Source of the DNA: Lithodes maja
Lineage: Eukaryota; Arthropoda; Malacostraca; Decapoda; Lithodidae
Length of the DNA stretch: 64,000 nucleotides
Direction: 5' to 3'
Assembly (NCBI GenBank): GCA_037953745.1
Contig: JBAKBP010007634.1
Location: forward strand, 34,002-98,001
Shown: one piece after another, positions 21,994 through 32,528 of the stretch
Layout: every line of letters begins with the position of its first letter
How positions within the stretch are numbered: the first letter of the stretch is position 1
Notes under the pieces: generated by a model
The model's database searches: none
What the model saw: the letters and a program-made list of their open reading frames with translations, nothing else
What the model was told of the DNA's origin: nothing
Translations under genes and position numbers: made by a program

Positions 21994-22560
21994 AAAACCT
22001 AATAAAAAAGTATGGTACTAAAATTTCTTTTTCGTCACAAGGTTGTCAATACGGTACTTCAGGTTATCGATAGCTCTAAAGATCATATGAAAACGTGTTA
22101 AACCCTCGGAAAAACCTAATATAAAAGTATGGTATTAACATTTAATTTTCGTAACAAGTTTGTCAATACAGTACTTTCCCGTTATCAATGTACAATCAAA
22201 GCTGAAGATTGCAGAGTAAACACCGTAGACTTCATAGACTTTTCTTTCACCTACGTATAATCGACAGCCAATTTTTTGTTTTAATTACTAAGAGATTAGT
22301 ACTCAACCAGCGGGGGTGTGGGGGCGGCAGCCCCCACCCATAATACTAGGTTAGGTTAGGTAAGGTTGTTATGTTAGGCCAATGTCTTTTCAAATCACTA
22401 TCGGGGGCTGTCTCAACATCGATCGATAGGCCTAGCCTAATGGGGAAAATAGGTTTTCCCGAGATTTCTAATTAATTACAAACACTATAAATTGATGCAA
22501 ATGAATTTTTATTTTATAAAAAAAACACTGAAAATTTGTGGTATTAAAATACAAAAAATC
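21994..22560. repeat. Family E, right part
   Basis: Resumes aaaacctaataaaaaagtatgg and runs through acaaggttgtcaatacgg, the hairpin at 22,308-22,338 and CCTAA tracts, ending gtggtattaaaatac near 22,552. Confidence 0.7.
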
Positions 22561-22618
22561 CACAAATTCATTGGGGCACTCCGAAATAAGAATTGCAATT
22601 TTTTTTAAAAATACTGTA

Positions 22619-23128
22619 CAGTAAACCCTCGCTCTTTCGGACTAATTGGGGGAGACCCCTGTCCGAAAGAGTCAAAAGTCCGAAAGGGCCGAGTCCGAAC
22701 TCACGCTTCAGCCATTCGGACTTGTCCGAATGTCTGAAATAATGTCCGAAGTTTATAAGGCCGAAACTCGGCTCTTCGATCCGAATGCGAAATAATTTTT
22801 CTCAGCCTTTCAGACAAATCTGAAAGGCTGAAATAGTGTCCGAAGTTTATAAGTCCGAATACACATTCACCTAACCAGACAAGTCCGAAACTCGGCTCTT
22901 TGGTCCGAATGAGATTTAATTTTTCTCAGCCTTTCGGACAAATCCGAAAGGCTGAAGCATGAGTCCGAAGTTAAATGTAGTCCGAAAGTGTAGTCCGAAA
23001 AGGACGGAGGTATTTTCTCAGCCTTTCGGACAAATCCGAAAGGCTGAACCATGAGTCCGAATTGAAATGCTAGTCCGAAAGTCTGAGAATTCCGAAAGAT
23101 TGAAGTCCGAAAGAGCGGGGGTTTACTG
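22619..23128. mobile_element. pogo/Tigger-type MITE with internal palindromes (510 bp)
   Basis: TIRs CAGTAAACCCTCGCTCTTTC and, reversed, CAGTAAACCCCCGCTCTTTC (about 25 bp), TA on both sides. The interior repeats gtccgaa and holds three copies of a hairpin made of cagcctttcgga, caaa and tccgaaaggctg at about 22,803-22,834, 22,925-22,955 and 23,018-23,048. No coding capacity. Confidence 0.8.
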
Positions 23129-23742
23129 TACCTTATTTCCAACTCGCGCTAGCTCAAAATTTTGTGGGCAACATTTTTGATTTGCATACATATATGGAAG
23201 CGAAATTTTATGAGGATTCCACTGGTAACTTCAGAATTACTATAAACCAAATAGTTACTGAGATACATGAATAAACGTGAAAGTATCGAAAACAGACAGC
23301 TGTACTCTTCCCTCTTCCCATGCCAGCTGTGAGTAAACCAATAAACTGAGGGGGTTGCCAATTTTTTCCATTGAACTAGACTTAATACTGAGTATCTATA
23401 TCAAAAATGACGCGCGTCAGACGAAAACTTAATTTTTGGCGAATATTTTTAAGTTTAATGATGCTAAACGAGTCATCGTGCGCTTAGGGGGTAAATACTG
23501 TACCCTAATGACGCACATAGAGTCATCGTGCGCCTAAGGGTTAAACAACACTGTATTTCAAATAAAAAGTAAAAAACAACAACAAATTACCTGAAAAACT
23601 CGTATCTGGTTGGTGATAAATCTTTATCAAAATAAGTTTTTTTCCAGTTTCCGCGTCTGCTGAACCATCCAAAAACACGCTAAAAGGCGTGGATTGAAGG
23701 TGGGAGGTAGTGGGGGAGGGGTAGCATAACTGTAGATTTACC

Positions 23743-23845
23743 ATTGCCAGCAGGGGGCAAATAACCAAAAAAAATCGCCGTCAAAATAGACGCGAAGGTA
23801 ACTGCGGGCAGTGCGACGATCGGTTATTTGCCCCCTGCTGGCAAT
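23743..23845. repeat. Family B foldback: 24-bp perfect inverted repeat
   Basis: attgccagcagggggcaaat(aacc) at 23,743-23,766 is exactly complementary to 23,822-23,845. The centre contains cgccgtcaaaatagacgcga, a family B segment. Confidence 0.8.
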
Positions 23846-23865
23846 ATAGGCTAGGCCTAGCCTAT

Positions 23866-24165
23866 ATATATATTGTATCCAATGGCATTCAAAATAGACG
23901 GGAACATGATTGCAAAGGTCCGATGCCTCCCCCGCCGCCGTCATGTTTACATTTATCGATCGCCGTGGTTAAGTTCGCGTCTATTTTGACGGTGATTTTT
24001 TCGGTAATTTGCCCCCTGCTGGCAATATATGATGATGACAATATGTCATGGGGGGGGGGGGGGGGGGGGGGGGACATATTATTGTATCCAAAGGCTGTCA
24101 AAATAGACGGGAACATGATGGTAAAGGTCAGACGCCACTACGCGTAGTGTAAACAAGGCTGGCAG
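23866..24165. repeat. Family B copy with a 25-nt G run
   Basis: Two half-units in inverted arrangement: ccaatggcattcaaaatagacgg... and ...ttaagttcgcgtctattttg, then tgccccctgctggcaatata, tgtcatgg, a G run at about 24,049-24,073, and the closing tcaaaatagacgggaacatg. Confidence 0.65.
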
Positions 24166-24191
24166 TATGCCCGTACTTAACATTCTTGCCT

Positions 24192-25945
24192 ATAAAGAAA
24201 CCTCAATAAAACATTTTGCCCGTTGGATCCCATAAATGTTTCCAAGCTACCAAGAGTCTATGATCACACAGTTGAGTTTATTTCCAAAATAATTAATAAG
24301 TGCTTCTCTGAAGGTAGCTTCCCACATTCTGAAAAGCATGCACTACTCCGACCTACTCTAAAGAAACCTGGACTTGATGTTGAGAACATGTTGAACTATC
24401 GTCCTGTCTCCAACCTGTCCTTCATATCAAAGATATTAGAGCGTGCAATACTTGACCAATTACAACCACTACTTCAGCAGAATGAAACTATCCCAATTTT
24501 TCAGTCTGCTTACCGACAGCATCATTCAACTGAAACAGCATTGATTAGAGTACATAATGATCTAGTTGAGAACATTTGCAATGGTGTGGCCTCACTATTG
24601 GTCTTGCTTGATCTCTCTGCGGCTTTTTGACACAGTGGATCACGAGTTGTTATTGAGTGATCTTTATGATTGTGGTGTGCGTGACTCCGCTCTCTTGCTT
24701 CTTGGGTCGTACTTGTCAGGTAGATCCCAGAGTGTGATGGTAAATCAAGTGGTCTCGGACTCGACACCCCTGCAGTATGGTGTTCCGCAGGGATCAGTTT
24801 TAGGTCCTATCCTATTTATAATTTATATTAGCAGTTTGTCTCTTCTGCTTCGTGCACATAATGTCACCTTTCACTTTTATGCAGATGACACCCAGATTTA
24901 TGTGAGAATCACAAATATAGTTGATATACGGAGTAAGATGGAATTGTTGATGTCTGATATCAAGAAGTGGATGAGAGCGAGAAAACTTAAACTAAATGAT
25001 GGTAAAACTGATATTCTCATCATCCGAGGAAATAGAAGAGCTGATGATATAGTAGGTGCCCTCTCCATCAATGTGGGTGGATCTCAGCTGCGACCGGCCA
25101 ACTCTGTTCGAAATCTGGGTGTATATGTGAACTCCCGATTAGATTTCAAAGAGCATGTAAACCAGATAGTTAAAAGTTGTTACTTGCACATCAGAAATCT
25201 CTATTTGGTGAAGCCGTTTATAACCAGACGTTGCCTCCTGATGTTGGTTCACTCATTGGTCTTCTCTCGTGTTGATTATTGCAATGCCCTGTTGGTGGGT
25301 CTTCCAAATTATATTTTGAAGAAAGTTCAGTCTGTTCTTAACAGGGCCGCAAGACTAATTTTTGGTGTTCCACCTAGAACTCCTACTACATCTCTTCACA
25401 TAGAACTGCACTGGCTGCCAGTAAGAGCAAGAATAGAATTTAAGTTGTGTTTGGTGACCTTTAAGGTTCTCAAATTTGGTGAGCCTAGGTACCTTGCGGA
25501 GCTGCTCAGGCGCCCACCGGCACACCATGGTGTAGTTGTGCGTCATGACAATGACCCTTTTCGTCTTGATGAACCATGGGCTTTCCAGCAGTCTTCTTTA
25601 TTTGAGAGGTCTTTCTCCTACATGGCTCCGAGGTTGTATAACAGGTTGCCGCTGTCCATGAGACAACTGAGTTCTGTTGAATGCTTCAAGAGACAACTTA
25701 AGACTTTTCTCTTTGAGAGAAGCTATGATCTTGGGAGAGGTGTCATGGCAGATGGATATAGAGTTTAGGCTATTTTGCCACTGCTAGTGATTGTTAAATG
25801 TGTGTTGTATATAAGCCTTCTTTTGATGCATTGATTTTTTTTTTCTTTTTTCTTTCTCTTTTCGAGCGCTAGTGAATTCTTCGGAAAAATTGGCGCTTAT
25901 GAGAAATAAGTAACATGCTTATTATTATTATTATTATTATTATAA
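24192..25945 (+). pseudogene. LINE-F reverse transcriptase copy with one frameshift
   Basis: 5'-truncated copy of the LINE described at 41,961-49,504. Frame one (24,223-24,630) carries NYRPVSNLSFISKI and ends at LLDLSAAF. One extra T in the run at 24,626-24,630 (gctttttgac instead of gcttttgac at 48,193) shifts the frame. The rest (to 25,768) carries DTVDHELLLSDL, GVPQGSVLGPILF and YADDTQIYV. The 3' end is a (TTA)n tract at 25,920-25,943. Otherwise nearly identical to 47,750-49,338. Confidence 0.85.
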
Positions 25946-26211
25946 TTCTCTAAGTGTTTTCTATAGCTTTCTCTTACAGTATTAGTCATTAACCTAAATA
26001 ACATGGGGGCTGCTGCCCCCAGACCCCCGCTGCTCTAAATAATGTTGTAGAGGAGATAAAATCACTAGGCTAAAAGGTACCGATACTGCGGGAGAGCGAA
26101 AAACACCTTCGAGATCGTGCGTCTACTACGAATAATATCAACCTAGAATTTAGGAGTAACAGAATAGTAACAAAACAGGGGGAGGATGGATGTAGTTTCT
26201 GAGCGTACGGT
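25946..26211. other. Noncoding; G-hairpin motif at 26,004-26,032
   Basis: No gene seen. gggggctgctgccccc followed by agaccccc repeats the hairpin-plus-C-run pattern of families E and B in an unrelated flank. Confidence 0.4.
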
Positions 26212-26406
26212 CGTCATGCTTACATAGGGCGATCGCCGCGGTTAACTTCGCGTCTATTTTGACAGCTATTTGCCCCCTGCTGGCAATATATATGATGATG
26301 ACAATAGCCTATGTCATGGGAGGGTGAGGGCCGAGTGGGGACTTTAGACGAGAACTAGACTGCAAGCGTCCGACGCCGCCATGTTTACATTTGTCGATCT
26401 TCGTGC
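26212..26406. repeat. Family B copy, left part (split by a TTAA element)
   Basis: Contains cgcgtctattttgacagc, tttgccccctgctggcaata and, before the break, catgtttacatttgtcgatc. It continues at 31,706 with gttcgcgtctattctgacgg. Uninterrupted family B at 23,944-23,990 shows TTAA at exactly this point. Confidence 0.7.
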
Positions 26407-26499
26407 TTAACCCGCTGAGTGCCAGGGACGTATATATACGTCCTAGGGTGTTGTCACGCCCAGTGCCAGGGACGTACTGTATATATACGTCCTCGCCGA

Positions 26500-26930
26500 A
26501 AAAAAATCATAGCAGCGAAACGACTGCACCTATGGCTTTCATATTTTTACCACATGTACCTTACCCTTTTGGCTACCCACCACAAAAATCCCAAATCCCT
26601 CCTCCCACCCACTCGCTGACTGTCGGTCCCGTCAGAAAGAAAAAAAGGAAAATCTGTGGCGGCGAAACGATTAGACCAATCGGTTCCATATTTGTGTGAC
26701 AAGTCTCTTACCCTTCTGCCTTCCCTCCACCACACCCCCAACCACCTCCCACCACCCACTTCCAGTGTAGAAAGGAAAAAAAGGAAAGGAAAAAAAGGAA
26801 AAAAAAGGAAAATCCGTGGTGGCGAAACTACAAATCGGCTTCATATGTGTAACACAAGTCAATTACCCTTCTACCTTCCCCCCACCAACTCCAAAACCAC
26901 CCTCCCACCACCCTCTCACCACCCTCTCAC
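26500..26930. repeat. Three degenerate tandem repeats of about 150 bp
   Basis: Each unit has A-rich DNA, ggcggcgaaacga-like, ttccatatttgtg-like, acaagtctcttacccttctg-like and a C-rich stretch. Units start at about 26,500, 26,640 and 26,805. Confidence 0.6.
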
Positions 26931-26935
26931 CCATG

Positions 26936-27012
26936 TGCTTTGCGCAGTGGCAGTATCGTAACCAATGAGGTTTAGTTTTCCGAGTGACGTATCTGCTACT
27001 GCTGAAGGCCCA
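26936..27012 (+). ncRNA. U4 snRNA-like 5' segment at the head of a LINE
   Basis: gctttgcgcagtggcagtat followed by cgtaaccaatgaggttta is the characteristic 5' end of U4 spliceosomal RNA (stem II and 5' stem-loop). The following tccgag...ctgctactgctgaa is a diverged continuation. The Sm site and 3' part are not recognisable, so this is not a functional U4 gene. It directly precedes the 5'UTR of LINE-C, suggesting a template-switch chimera or capture into the LINE 5'UTR. Identification is from memory of U4. Confidence 0.65.
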
Positions 27013-27291
27013 AAACACGGTTAAAGTTTTCAATTTCATCTTTGCCTAGTACTTGCGACACCTCGGTTGGGTTACCTTCTTAGGAAGGTAATCAAGTCGT
27101 ACCCCACCTGCTCGTGGTGACCTCGCAAACACCCATTTCTATTTATTTTTTCCATTTGTTCTTTTTTCAAGATAGGGTGACACAAACGGGGACGGCGCTA
27201 CCTGGGTTTATCCCAGGTAGTAGTTTAATTTTACTGTAATTTTATTAAGTGTTTTGTATATTTTTAACTGTAGGCTACATAAATATAAACA
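27013..27291 (+). other. Presumed 5'UTR of LINE-C
   Basis: Sequence between the U4-like segment and the first ATG of ORF1, with a local hairpin accttcttaggaaggt (27,075-27,090). No coding. Confidence 0.5.
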
Positions 27292-28208
27292 ATGGCCGGC
27301 CAAGGCAAACGGAGGCAGAGTTTATTGGGAGATGAAGATAGCTATGAATTTGAGGGATTTCTGGCAGAGGGTAATGAAGTGGAGGATCAATTGACTGTGG
27401 TGAAGAGACAGATGATGGGTCTGTTAAGATGGAAGGGAGTTATGGAGAATTGGAGGAGAGATATAGGTGTGAAGGTGGAGTCACTGACAGAAATATGTGG
27501 AGCCAGTTCAGTAGCAACTGCAGATGGGCCATTAATTGCTAACCTAGATGCTGTGATAAGGAAAGTAGATGAGCTGGAGGCAGAGAACATGGCACTCAAG
27601 GAGCAGCTAAAGGAGTATGAGGGCCATTTAAGTGAGAAAGTAAAGGGAGTAATAAGTGAGGAGAAAAATGAGTGGACAAGGGTGGGGAATGCTAAGGTGG
27701 ATGCATTGGAAGAAATCATGAAGGAGCAGGAGAAAAAGAGAAAAGAGAGTTTGAGAAGAATGTAGTGCAGGTTTTGAAGAGCAAGGAAAAGGTAGTGAGG
27801 GAAACAGTAGATAGAGGTAAAAGCATAATAATTTTTGGAGACATTGAAGAACATTTAGCAGATATGAGGGAGAGAAGGGGAAGGGATGAGGACAAAGTAA
27901 AGAAAATATTGGAGTGTCTAGACGAAGGCTGTGATTGGGGGAGAGAACTGGACGAAGTAAGACGGCTAGGAAGATATAAAAAGGGTGAGATGAGACCGAT
28001 AAAAGCAGAGTTTAAATCTAGGTCAGTGGTTGAAGCATTAACCATTGTAAGCTGGAGGCTAAATAGTTGTACTGGAATGAAACATATTAGGGTGAAAAAG
28101 GACTTAAGCATAGAGGAAAGGGAAAAGTTGAGAGAAGTTCAAGCAAGGGCTGACGATGAAAATCGAAAATTGTCAGATGAGGAGAAAAGGAAATTTTTTG
28201 GAGAGTAA
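27292..28208 (+). pseudogene. LINE-C ORF1: coiled coil plus RRM-like chaperone protein, frameshifted
   Basis: ATG at 27,292. The first frame to 27,765 reads as a coiled coil (heptads around VIRKVDELEAENMALKEQLK). The second frame, open from the overlap to 28,208, holds SIIIFGDIEE...RRLGRYKKGEMRPIKAEF...RVKKDLSIEEREKL, the RRM and C-terminal pattern of CR1/L2/L1-type ORF1 RNA-binding proteins. The two frames meet in an A/G-rich stretch near 27,730-27,760, so a one-base indel probably broke the gene. The product would coat the LINE RNA. Confidence 0.7.
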
Positions 28209-28287
28209 AGGAAGGGAAACTAAAGAAGTGGTACACTCCGAGTCAGAAAGAACGGAAAATACGAGGAGAAATGAACAAGGAGACAGT

Positions 28288-28485
28288 GAGTCAGGTAGTG
28301 GATCAAATCAGGGACAAGGAGATAGTGAGGGAGGAGCAGGAGATAGACACAGTGAGTCAGGTAGTGGATCAAACCGAAGACAGAGAGATGGTGAGGGAGG
28401 AGCAGGGGATGGAGACGGTGAGTCAGGTAGTGGATCAGCCCGAGGACGGAGAGATGGTGAGGGAGGGGCGGGAGATTGTGGAGGG
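28288..28485 (+). repeat. Coding minisatellite, three 66-bp units
   Basis: gagtcaggtagtggatca begins each unit at about 28,288, 28,354 and 28,420. In one frame it gives ESGSGS..., in another TVSQVVDQ... every 22 residues. It lies between ORF1 and the endonuclease of LINE-C. Confidence 0.8.
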
Positions 28486-28589
28486 GGGGGGGAGGAGAAT
28501 AGAATTAGCAGGGAATGTGGAGGTAGGTCAGGGAGGGGATGGAAGAGGAGGTGAACCTGATGGGAGGCAGGGAGGGAAGAGAAACAAGG

Positions 28590-31399
28590 AGGAGGATTCC
28601 AATATACTGTGCTACTACACTAATATAGATGGAATAAACAGTAAAAAGGTAGAATTGGATGATATATTAAGAAAGGATCAACCACAGATAGTCTGTTTGA
28701 CGGAGACAAAGCTGAACCAGGACTTTGACAGCAATATAGTGTTTAGTGAAGGATATAATATATGGAGATATGATAGAAAGGGAAAAAGGGGAGGTGGAGT
28801 GGCAGTATTAGTTAAGAACCCTATGACAGCAAAGCAAGTGGAGTTAAATAATGACAAGGCAGAAATAATGGCAGTTGAACTCAATGATATACAGTAGAAG
28901 GAAAAAAGCTAGACATAGCAGTAGCTTACATGCCACCAAAGACCAGAGCATGGAGGGAGTTGGAGTTTGAGGAGATGGTCGAGGATATGATTCAGTCGTT
29001 GAGAAGATTGCTTTTAAGGAAGAATCGATTGATCTTGGTAGGAGATTTCAACTGTAGTGAGGTTGATTGGGAATCGGGAGATGCAGGGCCAAATCAGAGA
29101 TCTTGGGGAAGTCGGCTAGTGGAGTTGGTTACGGAAAATGTACTTGCACAACATGTGAAGGAAAATAAAAGAATGAGGGGTAATAACGAACCTTCTAAAC
29201 TCGATCTGATTTTTACAAAGGATCCTCACGAAATTAGTGATATAAACTATTATGTCCTGTAGGTAAAAGTGATCACCTATTACTAAAATGGAAGTTGACC
29301 TCGAGTAATGCCAATAGATTAGACAATAGCTACATAAATGACATTAAATTATAGTAAAGCTGATTATGTATCCTTGAAAAGATATTTAGAGCGAGTAGAT
29401 TGGGATCTTATTTTGAAGGAACAGGACGTACAAGGTAAATATAGTAGATTCCTCGAAATTTATAGAGTAGGAACCAATCTGTTTGTCCCAAGATATAAAA
29501 CTGGAAATTTTACTAAGCAGAAAGATTGGTTTAATTTGAAATGCAAAAGAGCTTTGGGTAGGCGTGATGCAGCTTGGGCTAGATTAAGAAGAAGGAACAC
29601 AGAATAATCGGAATAAATATAAACAGGAGAGGAATAGATATGTTAACATAATTAGGCAAGTTAAAATGAACTATGAGAAGATCATAGTAAATAAATGTGA
29701 AAGTGATCCTAGATTATTTTATAAATATATAAACAGTAAGTTGAAGGTAAAGAAACAAATGACTAAATTAAGAGTTGATGCTAGGACGTATGAAAATGTA
29801 TCGGACATGTGCGAGGTAATGAATAACAAATTGGGGTCAGTTTTTACTAGAGAGGAAGGTTTTGACGAACCACAGGCGGGAGTACTGGAGAGTGGTCTTA
29901 GTAAGATTGAAATAACTAGAGATGAGCTGTTATCTGCAATGAGAGGACTTGAAGTAAGGAAAGCTATGGGACCGGATGAAGTGTCTGCCTGGGTTTTAAA
30001 GGAGTGTGCAGAGCAATTAGTGGAGCCAGTGAGGGACATAATTCAAGCTTCCTTAGATAAAGGACAGGTTCCTGTTGAATGGAAAAGAGCTAATATCATT
30101 CCGACATACAAGAATGGAAACCCTGAGGACCCTCTAAACTATAGACCAGTTTCACTTACTAGTATTGTATGCAAGATTTGTGAAAAGCTAATTAGGAAGA
30201 GATGGATGAAAATGTTGGAGAGAAAGAAGATAATAACCCCAAAGCAATTTGGATTCAGAGAAGGGACATCTTGTGTTACCAGTTTGCTATGTTATTACAG
30301 TAGGGTGATAGATGTACTCCAAGAAAGAGGCGGATGGGTGGACTGCGTCTACTTAGACCTTTCCAAAGCATTCGATAAGGTACCACATAAGAGATTGTTA
30401 TCTAAGCTTCAGACGCTAGGATGTGTCAGGGGGAGTTTGCTGAAATGGATGGAGAGCTATTTAACAGATAGGGAAATGAGGACCAACATTAGAGGAACTT
30501 ACTCATCGTGGCGGAAAGTTGAGAGTGGTGTGCCGCAGGGATCTGTGTTGGCACCTCTCATGTTCCTTATGTACGTGAATGACCTGCCGATAGGCATAAA
30601 CTCCTACATGTCAATGTTTGCAGATGACGTAAAAATTATGAGACAAATAACAAATAAAAGTAGTTGTGAGGAGCTGCAAGGGGATTTAGATAAAATATAC
30701 GAATGGAGCACCAAGTGGAAAATGAAATTTAATATAAGTAAATGCCATGTGTTAAATATGGGAAGAAGTGTGAATAGACCAAATTGGGAGTACAGGATGG
30801 GAGATAATATAATTAGCAAGGCCGAAAAAGAAAAGGATTTAGGGTTGATTATACAAGATAATTTGTCGCCAGAGAAACATATTAACAAGCTCTTTAGCGG
30901 AATGTATGCAATGGCCGGGAATATGAAAGTTGCTCTGAACTACTTGGATGAGACCATGGTAGCGAAAATTATGAAGAGTATGATTAGACCAAGATTGGAG
31001 TATGCAGCAGTGGTGTGGTCCCCACATCTAAAGAAGCATATTCACAAGTTAGAAAGAATCCAGAGAGCAGTTACTAGATTGGTTCCAAGTCTCAGAGAAC
31101 TGCCATATGAAGGGAGGCTAGACAAATTAAATCTACCGAGTCTAAAAGAGAGGGGAGACATGATAATGATGTACAAATGCACCCGGGGGCTGGAGAGGCT
31201 GGATAGGGAGGATATATTAATTTTGGATACAGGAATAACTAGAGGCCACAGCTACAAAGTAAAAAGACCTACCTGCAAGAACGATATCAGGAAGTTTAGC
31301 TTCCCCTATAGATGTATTGACAAATGGAATGGGCTGGAGGAGGAGGTGGTAGGGGCAAGGAATATCCATATTTTCAAGAAAAAATTGGATATAAAGTAG
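28590..31399 (+). pseudogene. LINE-C ORF2: endonuclease-reverse transcriptase with several breaks
   Basis: Endonuclease from about 28,600 (YYTNIDGINSKKVELDDIL, CLTETKL); stop at 28,897. It continues in 28,930-29,262 (LVGDFNCSEVDW, KLDLIFTKDPHEI), 29,338-29,607 and 29,666-31,399. The last frame (577 residues) carries NYRPVSLTSIVCK, YLDLSKAFDKVPH, GVPQGSVLAPLMF and FADDVKIM. A 12-bp deletion removes four residues (RRER) at 31,150 relative to the 19 kb copy. At least three frame breaks make it inactive. The tail is acaattaggtaaat repeats at 31,440-31,474. Confidence 0.85.
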
Positions 31400-31705
31400 A
31401 CTGAGAGACGGGACAACACGAGCTTAGCTCAACTCCTGTAAACTACAATTAGGTAAATACAATTAGGTAAATACATTCTGATACCATAAAAGTCTCTGTA
31501 GTCTATAGTGTCTTTTCAGCTACTTTCGGGACCATCGGGGACCTGATTTCTGGCTAAAATGGACAAGGGGAGTGGGTTTTTTTACCATTATCCTTCCTTT
31601 CTCTCCCAACTTGATAGATTTAGCCAAAAAAAAAAAAAAAAAAAAAAAAAACTCTGGCACTGGCAAAAGCACACCGTCAAAATTGGCTGGCACTCAGCGG
31701 GTTAA

Positions 31706-31920
31706 GTTCGCGTCTATTCTGACGGCGATTTATTTCGGTTATTTGCCCCCTGTTGGCAATATATATGATGATGACAATATCTCATGGGGGGGGGGGGGGT
31801 TGAGGGGGGCAAAGCCCCCCTCAACATATTATTGTATCCAAAGGCTGTCAAAATAGACGGGAACACGATGGCAAGCGTCCGACGCCACTCCGCATAGTGT
31901 AAACAAGGCTGGCAGTACGC
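31706..31920. repeat. Family B copy, right part
   Basis: Continues the copy at 26,212-26,406 and closes with a G run (31,787-31,799), a ggggggcaaagcccccc hairpin, tgtcaaaatagacgggaaca and a gtgtaaacaaggctggcag end. Confidence 0.7.
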
Positions 31921-31974
31921 CCGAATTCTACATTCTACCCAACAGGGGTAGTGAAGGTGTAGACTTATCGCCTG

Positions 31975-32225
31975 CCTTGTTTACACTACGCGGAGCGGCG
32001 GTGGCGGACGCTCATGCAGGTCACGATCATGTTCCCTTCTATTTGGACTGCCGTGGAATGCAATAATAGGTTGAGAGGGAGCTTTGCACCCCCTCACCCC
32101 CCCCATGACTTATTGTCATCATTACTGTATATATATTGCCAGCAGGGGGCAAATAACAGAAAAAAAAAACATCAAAATAGACGGGAACTTAACCATGGCG
32201 ATCGGCCTATGTAAACATGACGTAC
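31975..32225. repeat. Family B copy, inverted relative to the previous one
   Basis: Starts ccttgtttacactacgcgg, the complement of the end of the previous copy, and ends ttaaccatggcgatcgg...gtaaacatgac. The two copies face each other across about 55 bp. Confidence 0.65.
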
Positions 32226-32528
32226 AGGCTGTCAAACTAGAGAGTCTTTCCTTTTTTTGTGTTTTTTTTTCTTTTTTTGTCAATACAGGTATTATTTAAT
32301 ATATACAGTTGAATTTATGCTTCACAGATATTAGTATGTTCTTGGAAGTGACAAAATGGCAAAACCAATGCAACTTCTTGTATATTTTCCTGTATTTCTG
32401 CCATGCTTTGAAGCATCTCCTTTTCTCTTTCACAGCATGTTATTCCTCATCGTTCCACCACCAGCAGGTCTTATTCCTGGGGTACCCTTTGTTTTCCCAC
32501 AGACTTTGTCAATGGCAGCGAGAAGGCT
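32226..32528. other. Noncoding; T-rich
   Basis: No gene recognised. Confidence 0.4.

Larger units (their letters stand above)
18597..23540. mobile_element. TTAA-bounded element with perfect short TIRs, 4.9 kb including nested load
   Basis: TTAA at 18,593-18,596 and 23,541-23,544. Both ends read CCCTTAGGCGCAC, an exact 13-bp inverted match. Removing the inserted family E/LINE block and the pogo-type MITE leaves under 1 kb of own sequence with no transposase, so it is a non-autonomous piggyBac-type element. A second imperfect end-like motif (gagtcatcgtgcgcttaggg) lies at about 23,470-23,490. Confidence 0.8.
26411..31701. mobile_element. TTAA-bounded element with 15-bp perfect TIRs hosting a CR1 LINE
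   Basis: TTAA at 26,407-26,410 and 31,702-31,705. Both ends read CCCGCTGAGTGCCAG. Own sequence is about 26,411-26,935 and 31,475-31,701 and is noncoding. The remainder is the LINE-C copy. The TTAA lies inside a family B repeat. Confidence 0.85.

Noticed and set aside
26391..26961. Small plus-strand frames of 66-102 codons
   Set aside because: They lie in degenerate tandem repeats and C-rich DNA; no protein features.
26936..27012. Functional U4 snRNA gene
   Set aside because: Only the 5' part is recognisable; no Sm site or 3' stem-loop follows, and LINE sequence is directly downstream.
27387..28111. Antisense frames over LINE-C ORF1
   Set aside because: Reverse readings of a purine-rich coding region; Ser/Phe/Leu-rich without motifs.
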